DNA of 64,000 nucleotides from Coleophoma eucalyptorum (Eukaryota; Ascomycota; Leotiomycetes; Helotiales; Dermateaceae), in NCBI GenBank assembly GCA_026120035.1, contig JALRME010000001.1:1687909-1751908 (forward strand), given 5' to 3'. The notes beneath the pieces are model-generated. The model was not told where the DNA came from. It did no database searches and saw only the letters and a list, made by a program, of their open reading frames with translations. Below, in pieces: positions 13,052-24,286 of this stretch. Position 1 is the first letter of the stretch; each line of letters starts with the position of its first letter. The translations under genes and the position numbers were made by a program.

Positions 13052-14659
13052 AGGTACGCACTGCGCACACCCTCATCTGGCTGTATAGCTTCGCTTATCT
13101 TCATCTCAAGCCTTCATCACAGCAGATATTGTTAAAAGCAGCGGCCACTGCACAGTACCATCGTTACCACCGATTGACGAAGTCAAGTTTTATGTCAAGT
13201 CCCCCCTCACCTATACGAACCCTAGGAATCTGAACAGCAAGTGCGAAATCTGGCTCTGCTGGGGAGTTGTCATGGAAGGGAGTGGAGAGTGGGTTTTGAA
13301 GCGAAATGGGATTTCGATCTTTAAGACGGCTCCGTGCTGCGCAGGCTATGAACATGGAGTTGCTGATCGGACAACCTTAGCAAGTGCTTCGAGTGTTGTG
13401 TGAGCAGAGAGGGGCTCAGTCATCTGCCATTCTCCTTTTCTATCCCTTGGTGGTTCTTTAAGGCGAGGAAAAGGGCCAAATTGTTGTTGTCTTATTCTTG
13501 TCCAAGCAGTCAACATTAGTATGTTCTTGCTCACCGCGATGAGACTAGAGGATGACTGAATATCGTGATATATGTTTTGCGGACTTCTATGATAGGAAAG
13601 GAGCTCGGTGGCATCCGGTGTCGGGTCACCCGAGAAGCAACATATCAACGACAGTAACCTGTACAATACGCGATGTGTTGGACTTTCACGCTCACTTTCC
13701 TTCATTCTCTTGAACGGTTATTTCTTCGCAGCATCAAGGCTGTTGTTGTCTGCTGGCCAAAATACTGTCCTCACATGGTAACCTGTATACTAGTCAGCGC
13801 AGTCGCTTATGTAGCGACGCAGCCATAGTTGGCAATCCTGAGATTCTGTGTGGCTACACACGACCACTGCACTGTTCAAGGTCGGAGCACGTGAGGAGGA
13901 ATACTTTGGTGGCTGCCCCACTCTTTGTTGGTGGCGTTCGGTGTTGCAGATGGACCTGCAGCTTGTTTGAATCTTGGTATCCTTCCCCAGTCATCTCCTC
14001 CCTGAGATGTATAATAGGGCGAGAAAACAATAACTTTATCTCTTATCGCATATCTTAGATCGCATGTCCTAGGCACATCACCACCATCACGCTCGAGAGG
14101 CTGGCTCGCCTGAGACACCACGGCTCCAGGTTGCATAGTTGAAACAGGACAATGTTTGCACCTCAGTACACATCCCATTCGGTAGCCGGATCTGAGGTCG
14201 GGCCGCTCTGGGCAAAGATGAGTACCAACACGACTGCGCGGAAGCTGCAGCTCTTGTGTTCTCCATCCCCGTCGTCCACAATCCAATGCCCCGTCGCAAT
14301 GTTGCCATCAACAGCCGACAAGACTTGGGTGCGCCTTCAGGTGTTGAGAATGATCCCGCACAAGCAATTTAGAATATCTACGACCCCGCAAGCGGTAGAT
14401 CTGATCCTAGCTTTGTGGTGTGGGCCACAGACAGGACCCGTCGTGTGCTACACAAGCTAAGCACTTTTCGCACCAGACAGTCAATGCTCATTCATCCTTT
14501 TCCTAGTGACAGCTGTTTTGTTTTCCTTGGTCCATGTTCATTTTCCTGCCCGTCCAGATTTCTATATACGCGCCTGCTCCAGAGACCTCCCATATCCATA
14601 TCCATGGTCTAATCCAGAGTCTCACTTGTGCTGCTATTTCTTTGCCTCTCCTGCCCGTC

Positions 14660-16922
14660 ATGGTCTCGATAGTGACGTTGACAATCCTGGGCGCCGCCCT
14701 GGCGATCGTGGTGAAGGCCTTCAGAGTATATTTTGCTTTTCTCAGAAGAATCGCAGCAGCCAAACGATCTGGCTTTCCCTATGTCCTTAGTCGTTAGTTG
14801 CATCCATATTCCCTTGCATCTCTTGCCCGGTCCTGTGCTACCCAGACTTCACCGCCCCGCGTGGAATAGTTGATGCGTGGGTGGGATGGAATGCGGAAAT
14901 ACGAAGGACCGGCGCATTCTCTCCAAGCTCGAGAAGCTTCATATTTCATGAATTCTAACAATATAAAGCTCTCTTTGGCATTGGATACGGCTACACATTG
15001 CTCATTGAAGTAATCCTTCTGCCCATATGCTCCAGAATCCCGGTCGCTAAAGACTGGGAATGGACTCAGTAAGTCGCAAACGATGCAAGGCCATCCTTCT
15101 CTTTCACGCTGATCATTCTAGGATAATCGGCCACCGCGAATCCTGGGCACATCGTCGGACAACGCATGACAGGCTCGGAGATACGTATTTGATCGTGGCG
15201 TTGAATATGCTTTATCTCAAAACCAGGAATGCCGAGCTCGTCTCGCAGTTCGTTACGCGCAAGAGCGACTTTGTCAAGCCGATTCAGCAATACAAGATTG
15301 TCGACTTATTCGGGCGGAGTATGCTTACCAGCGAGGGCCAAGACTGGAAGGAACACAAACGTGTCATTGCTCCCAGCTTTTCTGAGAAGAGCAATCGGTT
15401 TGTCTTCGAAGAGAGTCTGCGACAGGCTGAAGGAATGGTGAACTTTTGGAAATCGCAAGGAGTTAATGAGGCTGGGGATATTAGTGTGGACAATACTGCT
15501 AAGCATACAGCCACACTGAGCTTGAACGTCATATGCGCTGCAGGATTTGGAGTTCCGCAGTTATGGCCGAATGAAGACGAGACCACACTCTCTGACATGG
15601 CTCTTCCCGGCTTCAGCAGTTCCAAACTTACTAACGGTCATATTCTCATGTTCAGAGATAGTCTCGAGCAGATGCTTGTTGGTTTACTGAATTTTGTACT
15701 GTTTGCCCCTTGGATGCTAAGTGGGTTCTCATGCCATGATAACATAAGGCAAATACTAATCTAGTTGATAGAAATCTCACCGTTTGAGGCTCAGAGGAAA
15801 ACTTACAGAGCGTACGAAGAGACCAGGAAATACTTCACTGAGCTGCTAGACATCAAGAAGAAGCAAGTTTCTAGCGGCGAAAGCGATGTAAAGACCATGG
15901 ACTTAATGGGTATAGGCAAACCTATGATAATTACTTCCGATGATGAAAACTGACGAGAAATAGGCCCCATGATCAGAGCATCAGATGAATTACCAGCAGG
16001 CTATGACGAGAAAGGTTCTAAACCACACAAGCCCATCCTCTCACGGGATGAGATCATCAGCAATTCATTCATCTTCTTCTTTGCCGGCCACGAGACGACG
16101 GCAAACAGTATCCACTTTAGCATGATCTATCTCGCCATATCGCCATCGACCCAGAGACATCTCCAATTTGATATTGAGACCATCGTTGGTAACAAGCCCA
16201 TCTCGGAAATCTCCTACCTAGGAGATATGCCTCGCTTATACAATTCTATGGTGGGTGCGGTCATGAACGAGCAACTACGTCTTATTCCACCCGTGATCAA
16301 CATTCCCAAAGTCGTAACTGGTGGTGAGAAGAAAGTCGTAATTGATAAGAAAGAACACATATTACCCGATTCCACATTCATTCATCTGAACACCGTAGGT
16401 ACGGCTCGGAATCCCCGATACTGGCCATATGTACCATCCTGGATCACCGACGCCCCCCACGACTTAGAAGATTTCGTACCAGAGCGCTGGCTGGCCGAGG
16501 ATGAGGAGGAAGAAGAGAGCGCTGAAGGTACCTCAACAGAAGCTTCGGAAAAGGTCTCCTACGAATCCTCCAGCGGTGGTTTATACAAGCCTCCAAAGGG
16601 CGCCTTTCTTCCCTTCTCCGAAGGTCTACGAGCGTGTCCTGGAAAGCGGTTTGCGCAGGTCGAGATCACGGCTGTGTTGACGGCTATCTTCCAGCGGTAT
16701 TCCGTTGAGTTGGATGTCAGTGACTGGGCAAGTGATGAGGACGTTGAGATGATGGATGATAGACAGAAGAAGCGCGTGTACGACAAGGCGATCAAGCGGG
16801 CGCGGCAGGTTCTGGAGGATTTGGAACCCGTTATTACCCTCTTGATGAGGCATGGTGATAAGGTCCCCGTCAGGTACGTGGAGAAGGGAAGGGAGAGATT
16901 TGCATATCTGTATGATGAGTAG
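14660..16922 (+). CDS. cytochrome P450 monooxygenase, 642 aa, N-terminally anchored
   Basis: Exons 14660-14792, 14969-15068, 15122-15720, 15772-15909 and 15964-16922 give 642 codons plus stop. The raw frames look broken, but these introns (175, 53, 51 and 54 nt) restore a continuous P450. The N-terminus is a membrane anchor (SIVTLTILGAALAIVV). The I-helix motif AGHETT is at about residue 363, followed by the ExxR motif (NEQLRL) and the heme signature FSEGLRACPG with ligand Cys at about 548. It should be an ER-anchored heme-thiolate monooxygenase; the substrate is unknown. A Glu/Ser-rich insert after PERWLAEDEEEEES and a long C-terminal tail make it longer than the usual 500-530 aa. The start at 14660 puts the anchor at the N-terminus; an in-frame ATG at 14534 would add 42 residues. 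It converges with the SDR gene at 17263. Confidence 0.88.
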
Positions 16923-17262
16923 ATGGAATTGGGGCGGGATGTCATCTGGAAATGGATATGTATCTTTAGATTTCTGCTGCTTGGCTATTGGGGATTCTGG
17001 GTTGTCATTTAGCATGTTGGTAAATCAGTGGTTGTGACTTTTTGTAGCATAGTATCGTGTTGGCATGTTGGACGTAGTTTCTTGTTCCTCAAGCCTAGAT
17101 GTATTGGTATTAACCACTTAGAATTGTCATATTTTCTTATCACACTGTTAGGAGATGTAAGTTTAACAAGAGTTATTGGATGAAATACCTTTGTAAGAAA
17201 GCTTTTCTCCGAAGTTTCCCAGAGAAGACTGATGGTGATCTTATAATTTATTCATTTTCAAC
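16923..17262. other. shared 3' region between convergent genes
   Basis: This 340-bp AT-rich stretch separates the stops of the plus-strand P450 and the minus-strand SDR gene. It probably holds both 3' UTRs and poly(A) signals. I see no gene in it. Confidence 0.5.
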
Positions 17263-18143
17263 CTACAAACTAGCTTTCATAACCTCTAAATCCTCACCCT
17301 CAATTGAGGTAATGCCCTCCTTAACAACCCTCTCAACCTCTGCACCTACGTCCTTCTCCCCGCCTAATAAGTCAATCCAACCCCGTCCACCAGCCACCAG
17401 CAACCTGTCCGCCACATCGGCCACATCGGCTCTAGAAATTGCCCCCGTTGTCGTCGTTCTACCCAACTGGATCTTACCCGATTCTTTCTCATCACTCAAC
17501 AATCCCGGCCGCAGGCAGATATAACTAAAGCTCTTGTCCTTCGCCATCCTCTCCTCGCCCAAGAGCGTCAACACATCGTCCGCTGCAAGCTTGGCCTTGT
17601 AGTAGTCGGGCAGGACCTGCGTGTTCATCTTTTGGATACCAGCCCAGTCCTCATCCGACCACCAGGGCGCGGGCTTCCTCCGCTCCGAGAGGGCAGATAC
17701 GAGCAGGAATTTCTTGATCGATGGCGTCGCAATAGATGACTTGATGAAGTGGATGGCGGCATGTTGGTCAATGGCATATGTCCGCGCTGCTCCACCCTTT
17801 CCTCCGGCTCCTATACCCGCGCACCACAGTCAGATATGTGCTCCGCTTCCCGGCCACTTCAGGTCGTGAGGTAGGAAGGCTTACCAGCAGACCACACCAC
17901 ATAGTCAGGCTTTGCCTGGTCCAGAATCTTCTGCGCATCTGACTGCGACTTCACTTCGTCGAGTGAGGCGATGAGCACATCAATGCTGCCCGGTCCGTTC
18001 TTGCCGGCTTCGAGGATGGCGGGCTTTTGGTCTGCGTTGCGGATTACGGAGGTTACATGCCAGGAGCGAGCTATGAACTTGGGGGTCATGAAGAGAGAGA
18101 CTTTTCCATGGCCTCCGAGGAGGAGTACGCGTGGTGAGGACAT
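17263..18143 (-). CDS. SDR-type NAD(P)-binding (NmrA/epimerase-like) protein, 268 aa
   Basis: Exon 1 is 18143-17885 and exon 2 is 17810-17263, separated by a 74-nt intron (17811-17884) with canonical ends. The protein starts with a Rossmann nucleotide-binding loop (VLLLGGHGKV), continues with VVWSAG after beta-4, and carries YYKAK, which provides the Tyr-x-x-x-Lys pair of extended or atypical short-chain dehydrogenases. After that come CLRPGLL and a helix with ADVADRLL, typical of NAD(P)H-binding epimerase-like proteins. A soluble redox or sensor role is inferred; the substrate is unknown. Length is normal for the family. It faces the P450 tail to tail, but that alone does not link them functionally. 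Confidence 0.85.
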
Positions 18144-19085
18144 GCTGAGCCTATGCGGGAGGTGTTGGGATATATTGCTTGTAATGGTATGCGTAGGGTT
18201 GGTGTTGCGTTGGGCAGGTGTGAGGAATTGGTAGACGTCTTCCGATTGCCGTCGTTTATATAGAAGAGATGTAGAATGGAAGAACGGGAGAATGAATGGT
18301 CCAAAGAAAGAGGGGTTTTATCGAGATGGAAGGAAGGCTATACTTGACCTGCTTACCTATCCAAAATGACCTTGCCGTACGACTTTCACCTTCGTGGTGC
18401 TTCTTCAAGAGCTTCCTTCACGCACCTGCCAGTCTCACGGCAGGTTCGGGCAAACTGACTTTGCTTCGCATTGGCATTGCATCATTTTGGTCTGGCTGCC
18501 GATGATGAGCCCTGAGGGAAGTAATTGATGGTTCTGTTTGCTTTGCACTTTTTTCTCACTGCATCTTCCGAGATGTCCTGCCCCTCCATCTTTCGCATGT
18601 TTGTGGCGATGACGTAGCTTTAAGCTTATTGGCTAACTAAATCCTCATCTTTAGGTTCAGTACAGTTGGCAATCGCCTCAACTACTCTGCATTATCACGA
18701 CCTACTGTTCGGAATGGAAACCAGGCAAGCAATCATGCAAAAGTAAAAATCATATTGGCTGATTGGATAGTTGCACCAAGAGGGTGAGGCAGTAAGGCGT
18801 AGTGTGTCAATCGTGTTTATTAATATCACGTGACTGGGTTGTATTGCGCTCATCCTACTGCATAATTCAGACACATCAGGTTTCTCAAGGAACGAATGAA
18901 TCCATAGCCATGCACCTCGCTATTTCCGTTAATTGTACAAAAGTCCAGAAAAGAGAATATTCCGTGAACTCCTCTGGATTCAGCAGCATCCGCACCAGAT
19001 TAAACTCCTCGTTACCGCCGTTGTACCGGGAACCCCCTTTTCCTTCTCGTCCTAGGCATAGGACGAGACCAGTCAGATTTGCTAT
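18144..19085. other. intergenic region between the SDR promoter and the POP2 3' end
   Basis: These 942 bp lie between the start of the minus-strand SDR gene and the stop of POP2. Only short frames without domains are present. The left part should hold the SDR promoter and the right part the POP2 3' UTR. Confidence 0.5.
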
Positions 19086-20610
19086 TCACTTATTGCCAAA
19101 CTGGAATTGTCCAAAGACCCCTCCTCCACCACCTGGAGTCAGCGGTCCAATGCTTCCTCCATTATTATTCGATGGCGTACTAGCGAGTCCCGCATTACCA
19201 GTGTTAGGTGTGCTAGGCGTGCCATTTGTGTAAGTGGTGCCGTTTTGGCTCGGTGTGTTGTTCTCCTGCAGCTGTTGATGGTAATGCTGCGGTGTCGAGT
19301 ATGTGGCGGGATTATGCTCAGGGAAACCCAAACCCCATACCTTGCCCAGATGATCATCATTGATGTCGCCGTTGAAGATACGCTCTCGCATTTTAAAGAA
19401 AACTTTTCCAGTTAGAAGCGAGTCAGAGCCTGCCTGGTGTGCAGCGCCTTGTCGCTTGATCTTGAAAATCTCTGCAATGTTTTCCAGACCCGACTTCTGC
19501 TCGAATTTCTGCAAGATCTCTGCGGTCTGATTGTCCGAAGGTGTGAGTTGCCCCATGCCATGTTGTCTGATCGCAAACTTCATGAGGTACTTAATATCAT
19601 ATATACTGGGGAAGAACTTCTTCATGAGCTTATCAAACTGGACCTCGTCATCTGGAAGTGCCTTGCATATTAAAAGCTTTGTGAGATATCCGAAGTCATA
19701 ACCTCCGTGGAAAGATATCCAACGAACGTCTTCATCGCAAACAAGGCCAGAGCTGATTAGAAGGGATGCAAAGTGAAAAGGATCTATGCCATCTCTCTCT
19801 AGACTTTGGAAATCCACTCCAGCGTGTTGTAAGGCCTCAATGGACACCTGCGAGTACATGTCTTCTTTCAGAGAGAATTTGAAGTTGAACTGCCACGCAA
19901 CCGGCAACTGCACCAAACCCCCATATTTTCGAGCTCCGGGTAGATTAAGGTCGTCTGCAGATTGGGTGGCTGGTGGAGATTCTCCTTCTTCTGAGAAGAG
20001 CGTAATGCCGATTTGAATAATCTTAAGTAGATCGACATTACATCGTAGGCACTGGTAATGATAATCACTCTTCCCTCTGAAGGATCCCATAGGTCTTGCG
20101 ACAAGTCCTGGGAACTCAGTATCCTGGTAGATGTCAGCGTGTTTCTCCATCCACCGGGGCATGGCTTCGTCTAACCATAGCGATGTATGGATATTTGTCC
20201 ACAAGTTGCCTTAAAACAGCCATCTCCTCCTCTAAATTTCCTTTCCATACCTCCCGTATCCGACCTTTGTTCGCCATATGTCTGGAGCCAGGGGATCCCA
20301 TTCCATTATTTGCTTGCTGTTGGAGAGCTGCACCATGTGCGAAACCGATCTGTGCTGCTTGACTCGCAAGCCCACTTCCACCAGCCAGATTCATCCCAGA
20401 TGCTCCTCCAAACCCCCCGCCCATCCCCAGAGCATTTCCATTGACTGCGAAAGGATTTTGCATGGAGTTTGCGTTCATGAAGGTTGGATTGCCTCCAAGT
20501 GACGGCGGGGGAAGACCAGATGTATGCGCCTGTGAATGGGATGGGTATTGTTGATAATGTGCAGCGAGATTATTCGGCGCGCCACCGAAGCGCTGCAGCG
20601 GGGGAGGCAT
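19086..20610 (-). CDS. POP2: CCR4-NOT complex deadenylase subunit Pop2/Caf1, 490 aa
   Basis: Exon 1 is 20610-20176 and exon 2 is 20123-19086, with a 52-nt intron (20124-20175). The first 145 residues are a Gly/Asn/Gln-rich extension ending in IREVWKGNLEEEMAVLRQLV. The catalytic DEDD exonuclease domain then runs from MDTEFPG (first D and E at 146 and 148), through SFHGGYDFGYL in this protein's variant, to HQAGSDSLLTGKVFFKM. The tail is again low complexity (Asn/Thr/Gly). This is the conserved 3'-5' poly(A) exonuclease that shortens mRNA tails within CCR4-NOT. The intron falls inside the catalytic motif, exactly between Met and Asp-Thr-Glu. The gene is divergent from NDUFB3, with 346 bp between starts. 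Confidence 0.95.
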
Positions 20611-20956
20611 CGCGATATGGCGTGCTATGTATGCTATTCCGGAAAGATCGAGGATAGTATGCGGGTTTCATGAGCGCAGCGTGAGGACGCGCGGAAGGTG
20701 AGGTGTGGAGGACAGCAATCACGGGTATCTTCACGTAGATTAGTTGAAGTGGCTCCTGTATCAGCGATCTGATGGCTGGAAGTTCAACGTGTTCTTTAGT
20801 CCAAGGTGAGTGTGAAGCTCTTTAGATGCGATATCGTAGGATCGCTGTAAGTGGAAAGCTCTAAGCGCGGTCGCGCCAAAAAGAGCGCTAGTGGGTGTTC
20901 ACCTCAACTTCGAAGCTCCATCACCGTCAATTTGGAGGCAACACACATATCTCAAG
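20611..20956. promoter_or_regulatory. bidirectional promoter region, POP2 / NDUFB3
   Basis: This 346-bp gap separates the start codons of two divergent housekeeping genes, so both promoters must lie here or extend into a neighbour's leader. I see no convincing TATA box. No specific operator can be assigned by eye. Confidence 0.5.
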
Positions 20957-21366
20957 ATGCGATACACAAGGTCTGTCACGCCAATTGAACTCCTCCCAAA
21001 GCCGCACCACTGCCATTACTGACTTCCTGACCGTAGAGCACTCAGGGCGCCTCGACCCAACCTCACGGGCTTCGACCCAAAGGCCTTAGCCGCTGCAACC
21101 GGAACACCAGCAAATGATCCTTGGGCAAGAGCGTGAGTTACTCTTTTCAGAAGGATAATATGCCTCTAGGAGGGTAGATTGCTGACTCGGAAGGCAGTGA
21201 GGCGTGGAGATACTCAGGACCATTCACTCGATTCAATCGATTCAAGGGCAGTTTCCCAGGTCTCGGCATTGCGACAGTTGCATTTGCAGCATACTGCGGA
21301 TACGAGTACATGTTCTTGAAGGACGACCATGGACACGGCGAGGGTCACGGAGATAGCCACCACTAA
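20957..21366 (+). CDS. NDUFB3: NADH:ubiquinone oxidoreductase B12 subunit (NDUFB3 family), 92 aa
   Basis: This small gene is split so finely that no single frame shows it. Exons 20957-20970 (14 nt), 21037-21132 and 21198-21366 give 92 codons plus stop, with introns of 66 and 65 nt. The product contains RPNLTGFDPKALAAATGT, NDPWARAEAWRYSGPFTRFN and RFKGSFPGLGIATVAFAAYC, then YEYMFLKDD and a His/Gly-rich end. This matches the fungal B12 accessory subunit of mitochondrial complex I, with one transmembrane helix and a His-rich C-terminus. It is a structural subunit of the membrane arm and not catalytic. The first exon codes only for MRYT and part of the next codon. Confidence 0.9.
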
Positions 21367-21880
21367 GGGAGGATTGGGCACCGGAGTCATTTGTACATAT
21401 GGGTTGATTATACACGGCTTAAGGCCCTTGAACGTCCAGATTTCTTCGTGGCCTCAAACTTGAATGTGATACCCAAGCTAAACAAGTTGGTGAAAGCGTT
21501 CAATGGGTTCTGGGCCGATGATGGGATCTCCAAGGAGGGGTATGTTGAAATACAGCTCCGAGAGAGAGGTTACCTTATTCGCCATAACTGTATGATCAAG
21601 ATCGCGACATAGTGGAGCTGTCACAAATACTGCGTAAAGTTTTGAAGGAATTCTCCAACTTTTGTGTCAAGTTCAACAAGTCGAGATTATAAGTGTTATG
21701 CGTGTCATGTGATATTATATCTGCGCCGCCATCCGCGACCTTCCTTATCAAGTACTTGAGGGTCTTGGAGCAAGTGTATAGATAAGCCCGCAGTGAGAAT
21801 AATTGGGAGTCTCTTTGATCTTTTCAAATTCCTCAAGATTTGCAACCTCAAAAGCGCCAGGTACTTCGTTCCACGTCAAA
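21367..21880. other. intergenic region before the 2OG oxygenase gene
   Basis: These 514 bp follow the NDUFB3 stop. The frame at 21391-21612 (+) has no recognisable domain. The right half should contain the promoter of the gene at 21881. Confidence 0.5.
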
Positions 21881-23274
21881 ATGGCTACACAGAAAGATCC
21901 CAATAGAGTCTATTACATCGCTGGCGGCTATGAGCAGTCTCGGCCAATCTTGACAGGGTCCGCCGCTAAGAAGACGTTTGATACCATACCCATTGTTGAT
22001 GTATCAAATGTTTTTTCTTCGTCCCTCGAAGAACGCCGAGCAGTAGCCAAAGAGGTTGGGCGAGCAGCCGAGGAAGTAGGCTTCTTTTATGCCGTCAACC
22101 CACCAGTATCAAAAGCCAAGATGGGTACCGGAAGCTTTCATTCTCAGTAAACACACCATTGACAGTTGTTACAGATAAGGCATTTGAGGCCATCAAGAAA
22201 TTCTTCGATCAACCAGACGAAGAAAAGGTACCTCTATTCGGTTTTTAGAAGCCATGCGTATCCTGATATTTCATAGCTAAAGTACCATGTTGATAACAGC
22301 CCAGCGGTGAAGGGGTTCCATCCATTTGACAAAGAGAAGGTAAACGCTTCTCGCCGAGAATCTTTCGGTTTTGGCAACGATTACACCGAACCAGAGCAGC
22401 ATGTTAGTAAAGTAGCTCCTCTTGGCACCATCCGCCTCAACCAGTGGCCAGATGAGACTATACCAGAACTCCGGAAAGTCATGTACGAGTATTGTATGGC
22501 CAGATGTCAAATGAGCCTGAGAAATAACTGACCAGACTGATGCAGACCGTGAAGTATATGATTTTGGGAAGAAAATGATCCAGATATTTGCGCTAGCACT
22601 TGGATTGGACGAACATGAGCTTGATAATCTGTTCGAATATCCCTTGACTGATGTTACTGTCCAGCACTATCCAGCTCAAGGAAGCCCCACAGCTGCAAAG
22701 GAGATATTATATGCCCACGCTGATTATGGAGGTAAGTTGCCTCCTGAACTGCCTAGGCAATGCAACATGCTGAAGTCAATTTTAGCACTGACCTTCCTTC
22801 TTCAGAGTGAGTCTTGACCCAGGCAGCACGTTTTCAACGACTGACCCGAATGCTCCTTCAGATAAAGTGCCCGGACTCGAGGTTCTCAATGCCAATGGTG
22901 TTTGGGTCCCTTGCCCACCTATGGATCACGCCTACGTGATTAATACTGGAAACTACCTCGAAGTGCTCTCGAACTCGCGCTTCCCGTCCACAGTGCACCG
23001 AGTTTTCTCGGACTCTAGCGTACCGCGCTTCTCTCTTCCATTCTTCCTCTCGCCTGACCCTTCTGCTGTCATTGTACCACATCCAAAGCTTGTGCAGGCT
23101 GGCGAGGAGCCGAAGTATGAACCACATGACATTGGGGCAAGACATGTGAAGGGCATGATGTATGCTCGACCAGAACATCCTTATGTCAGGAGGCTGAAGG
23201 CACTAGGCCTTGAGGAGAAGGATTATAGATATGAACTCCTGTCACAGCCAGTATTAGCAGGGCTTGCAATCTAA
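21881..23274 (+). CDS. 2-oxoglutarate/Fe(II) oxygenase, isopenicillin N synthase-like, 377 aa
   Basis: Exons 21881-22124, 22175-22227, 22277-22493, 22546-22731, 22786-22806 and 22862-23274 give 377 codons plus stop. The N-terminal non-heme dioxygenase region contains IPIVDVSNVF and EVGFFYAVN. The double-stranded beta-helix carries HAD (His about 230, Asp about 232), VHRVFS (His about 286) and PRFSLPFF (Arg about 296, Ser about 298). These are the metal triad and the R-x-S that binds the 2-oxoglutarate carboxylate. It should be a soluble dioxygenase; the substrate is unknown. Family members act in flavonoid, gibberellin, beta-lactam and other fungal pathways. Exon 5 is only 21 nt and encodes the strand right after the HAD motif. 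The first intron has a weak GTACCG donor. Confidence 0.9.
22786..22806 (+). other. 21-nt microexon in the 2OG oxygenase gene
   Basis: Flanking introns of 54 nt (22732-22785) and 55 nt (22807-22861) have good GTAAGT and GTGAGT donors. The microexon supplies ALTFLLQ, the strand that follows H-x-D-x-G in this family. The protein would lose it if the exon were skipped, although the reading frame would be kept (21 nt). Confidence 0.75.
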
Positions 23275-24164
23275 GCCATTAGTCTTGCGTTCCACGAGAA
23301 CTGAAATGCTACGATGCCTTTTTCAAAATGGCTGGAATCTTCGTCTTAAAACAATTGCCTGGAGTTCAAGCAACGTCATGTGGTGGGTTTGAGAGACTGT
23401 GGTGTTGAGACCGCCTTTAGAGGGTAAACCCGGGCTGGGGATCACGGCGTCCGGTATCTTGATCGTGTTTGCTCTGAATGTAGGCATTTCATAGACGAAA
23501 CCTTAAATATCCCCATGGTGGATGACTAAATAGGTCGTTTTATTTCCTACTCTTTGAAATCGCCAGTCCGGGGCGGCTAGGTTGACGCTTTATTATGATG
23601 ACTATGCACCGCCGTATTCGTTTGCCGTGCAAGCGAGGGGGATGTAATGATTTATTTGTGTGGTGAGTCCAGCCCTCGCCATGCTAAAAGTGCAGTGCTA
23701 AGCGGAAGGGATGCAGGATGGCTGGGAGAAGAAGAAAAGCCGGTCTAAAATTGAAACGCCTCTTTCTGCCATACGCAGAAAGAGTGGAAGGCATCCGACG
23801 GCGCACGATGAAAGGATGGACGGGCATGGCCCGGTGATACTATCTATATACCATACATGAGCTGGCTGCTTCAGTTGAAACACAGAATCCATCGACCACA
23901 GCCGAGCGAGCAGCAGAAGCCGCCGCACGTTAAGTCAGGGCGAGGGACATGATGTCACCGATCCCGACCAGAACAGGCACAGGGACCGGATCGGACCCTG
24001 ATGCAGCTCGCCTACGGTGCAGAGATCGAAGAATCTAGACCTCGGTGGCCAATTATTCGTGTCGCCTGCCTCTCGACTTGGTGGCTGCACTAACTGGCCA
24101 CCAGACGGAGTATGATGCCTCACATCGCTCAACTAACCCAACTCAGCCCAATCCAAACTCTATC
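23275..24164. other. intergenic region upstream of the histidine kinase
   Basis: Nothing coding is recognised. The region holds the 3' end of the 2OG oxygenase transcript and the promoter of the kinase gene. An AT-rich TATCTATATACC stretch near 23850 is a possible core element, but it is far from the start codon. Confidence 0.45.
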
Positions 24165-24286
24165 ATGACCCTGGTCAATAAATCCCTTGTGCCCGCTGAG
24201 TAAATCATCGACTTCTGATCATGCCTTTCTTCCTCCTCCTCGCTCGCCTCTAGTGAACAATGTTCCCGTTGAAGCCAATTCCATGA
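24165..24286 (+). promoter_or_regulatory. three upstream ORFs in the presumed histidine-kinase leader
   Basis: Three short ATG-initiated frames precede the kinase ATG at 24283: 24165-24203 (12 codons plus stop), 24221-24253 (10 codons plus stop) and 24260-24286. The third ends in a TGA that overlaps the kinase start as ATGA. If transcription starts upstream of 24165, scanning ribosomes would meet all three first. Translational dampening or reinitiation control is inferred; the transcription start is unknown. Confidence 0.45.

Larger units (their letters stand above)
7066..14659. other. 7.6-kb gene-poor region
   Basis: No ORF or plausible exon chain resembling a known family was found on either strand. 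The first part is probably the 3' UTR of the upstream gene and includes a 12-G run at 7297-7308. The frame at 7415-7834 (+) is hydrophobic and T-rich and looks accidental. Frames at 11207-11509 (-), 13346-13705 (-) and 13876-14286 (-) show no domain. A diverged 80-bp tandem duplication lies at 12892-13051. Base composition looks mixed rather than extremely AT-rich, so this is not an obvious RIP-saturated transposon graveyard. The next gene (P450) begins at its right edge. Confidence 0.55.

Noticed and set aside
13876..14286. 136-residue minus-strand frame next to the P450
   Set aside because: No family resemblance, overlapping frames on the same and opposite strand of similar length, no clear splice sites.
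14660..16922. P450 as a pseudogene because raw frames are interrupted
   Set aside because: Four introns with proper ends restore one frame containing all P450 motifs.
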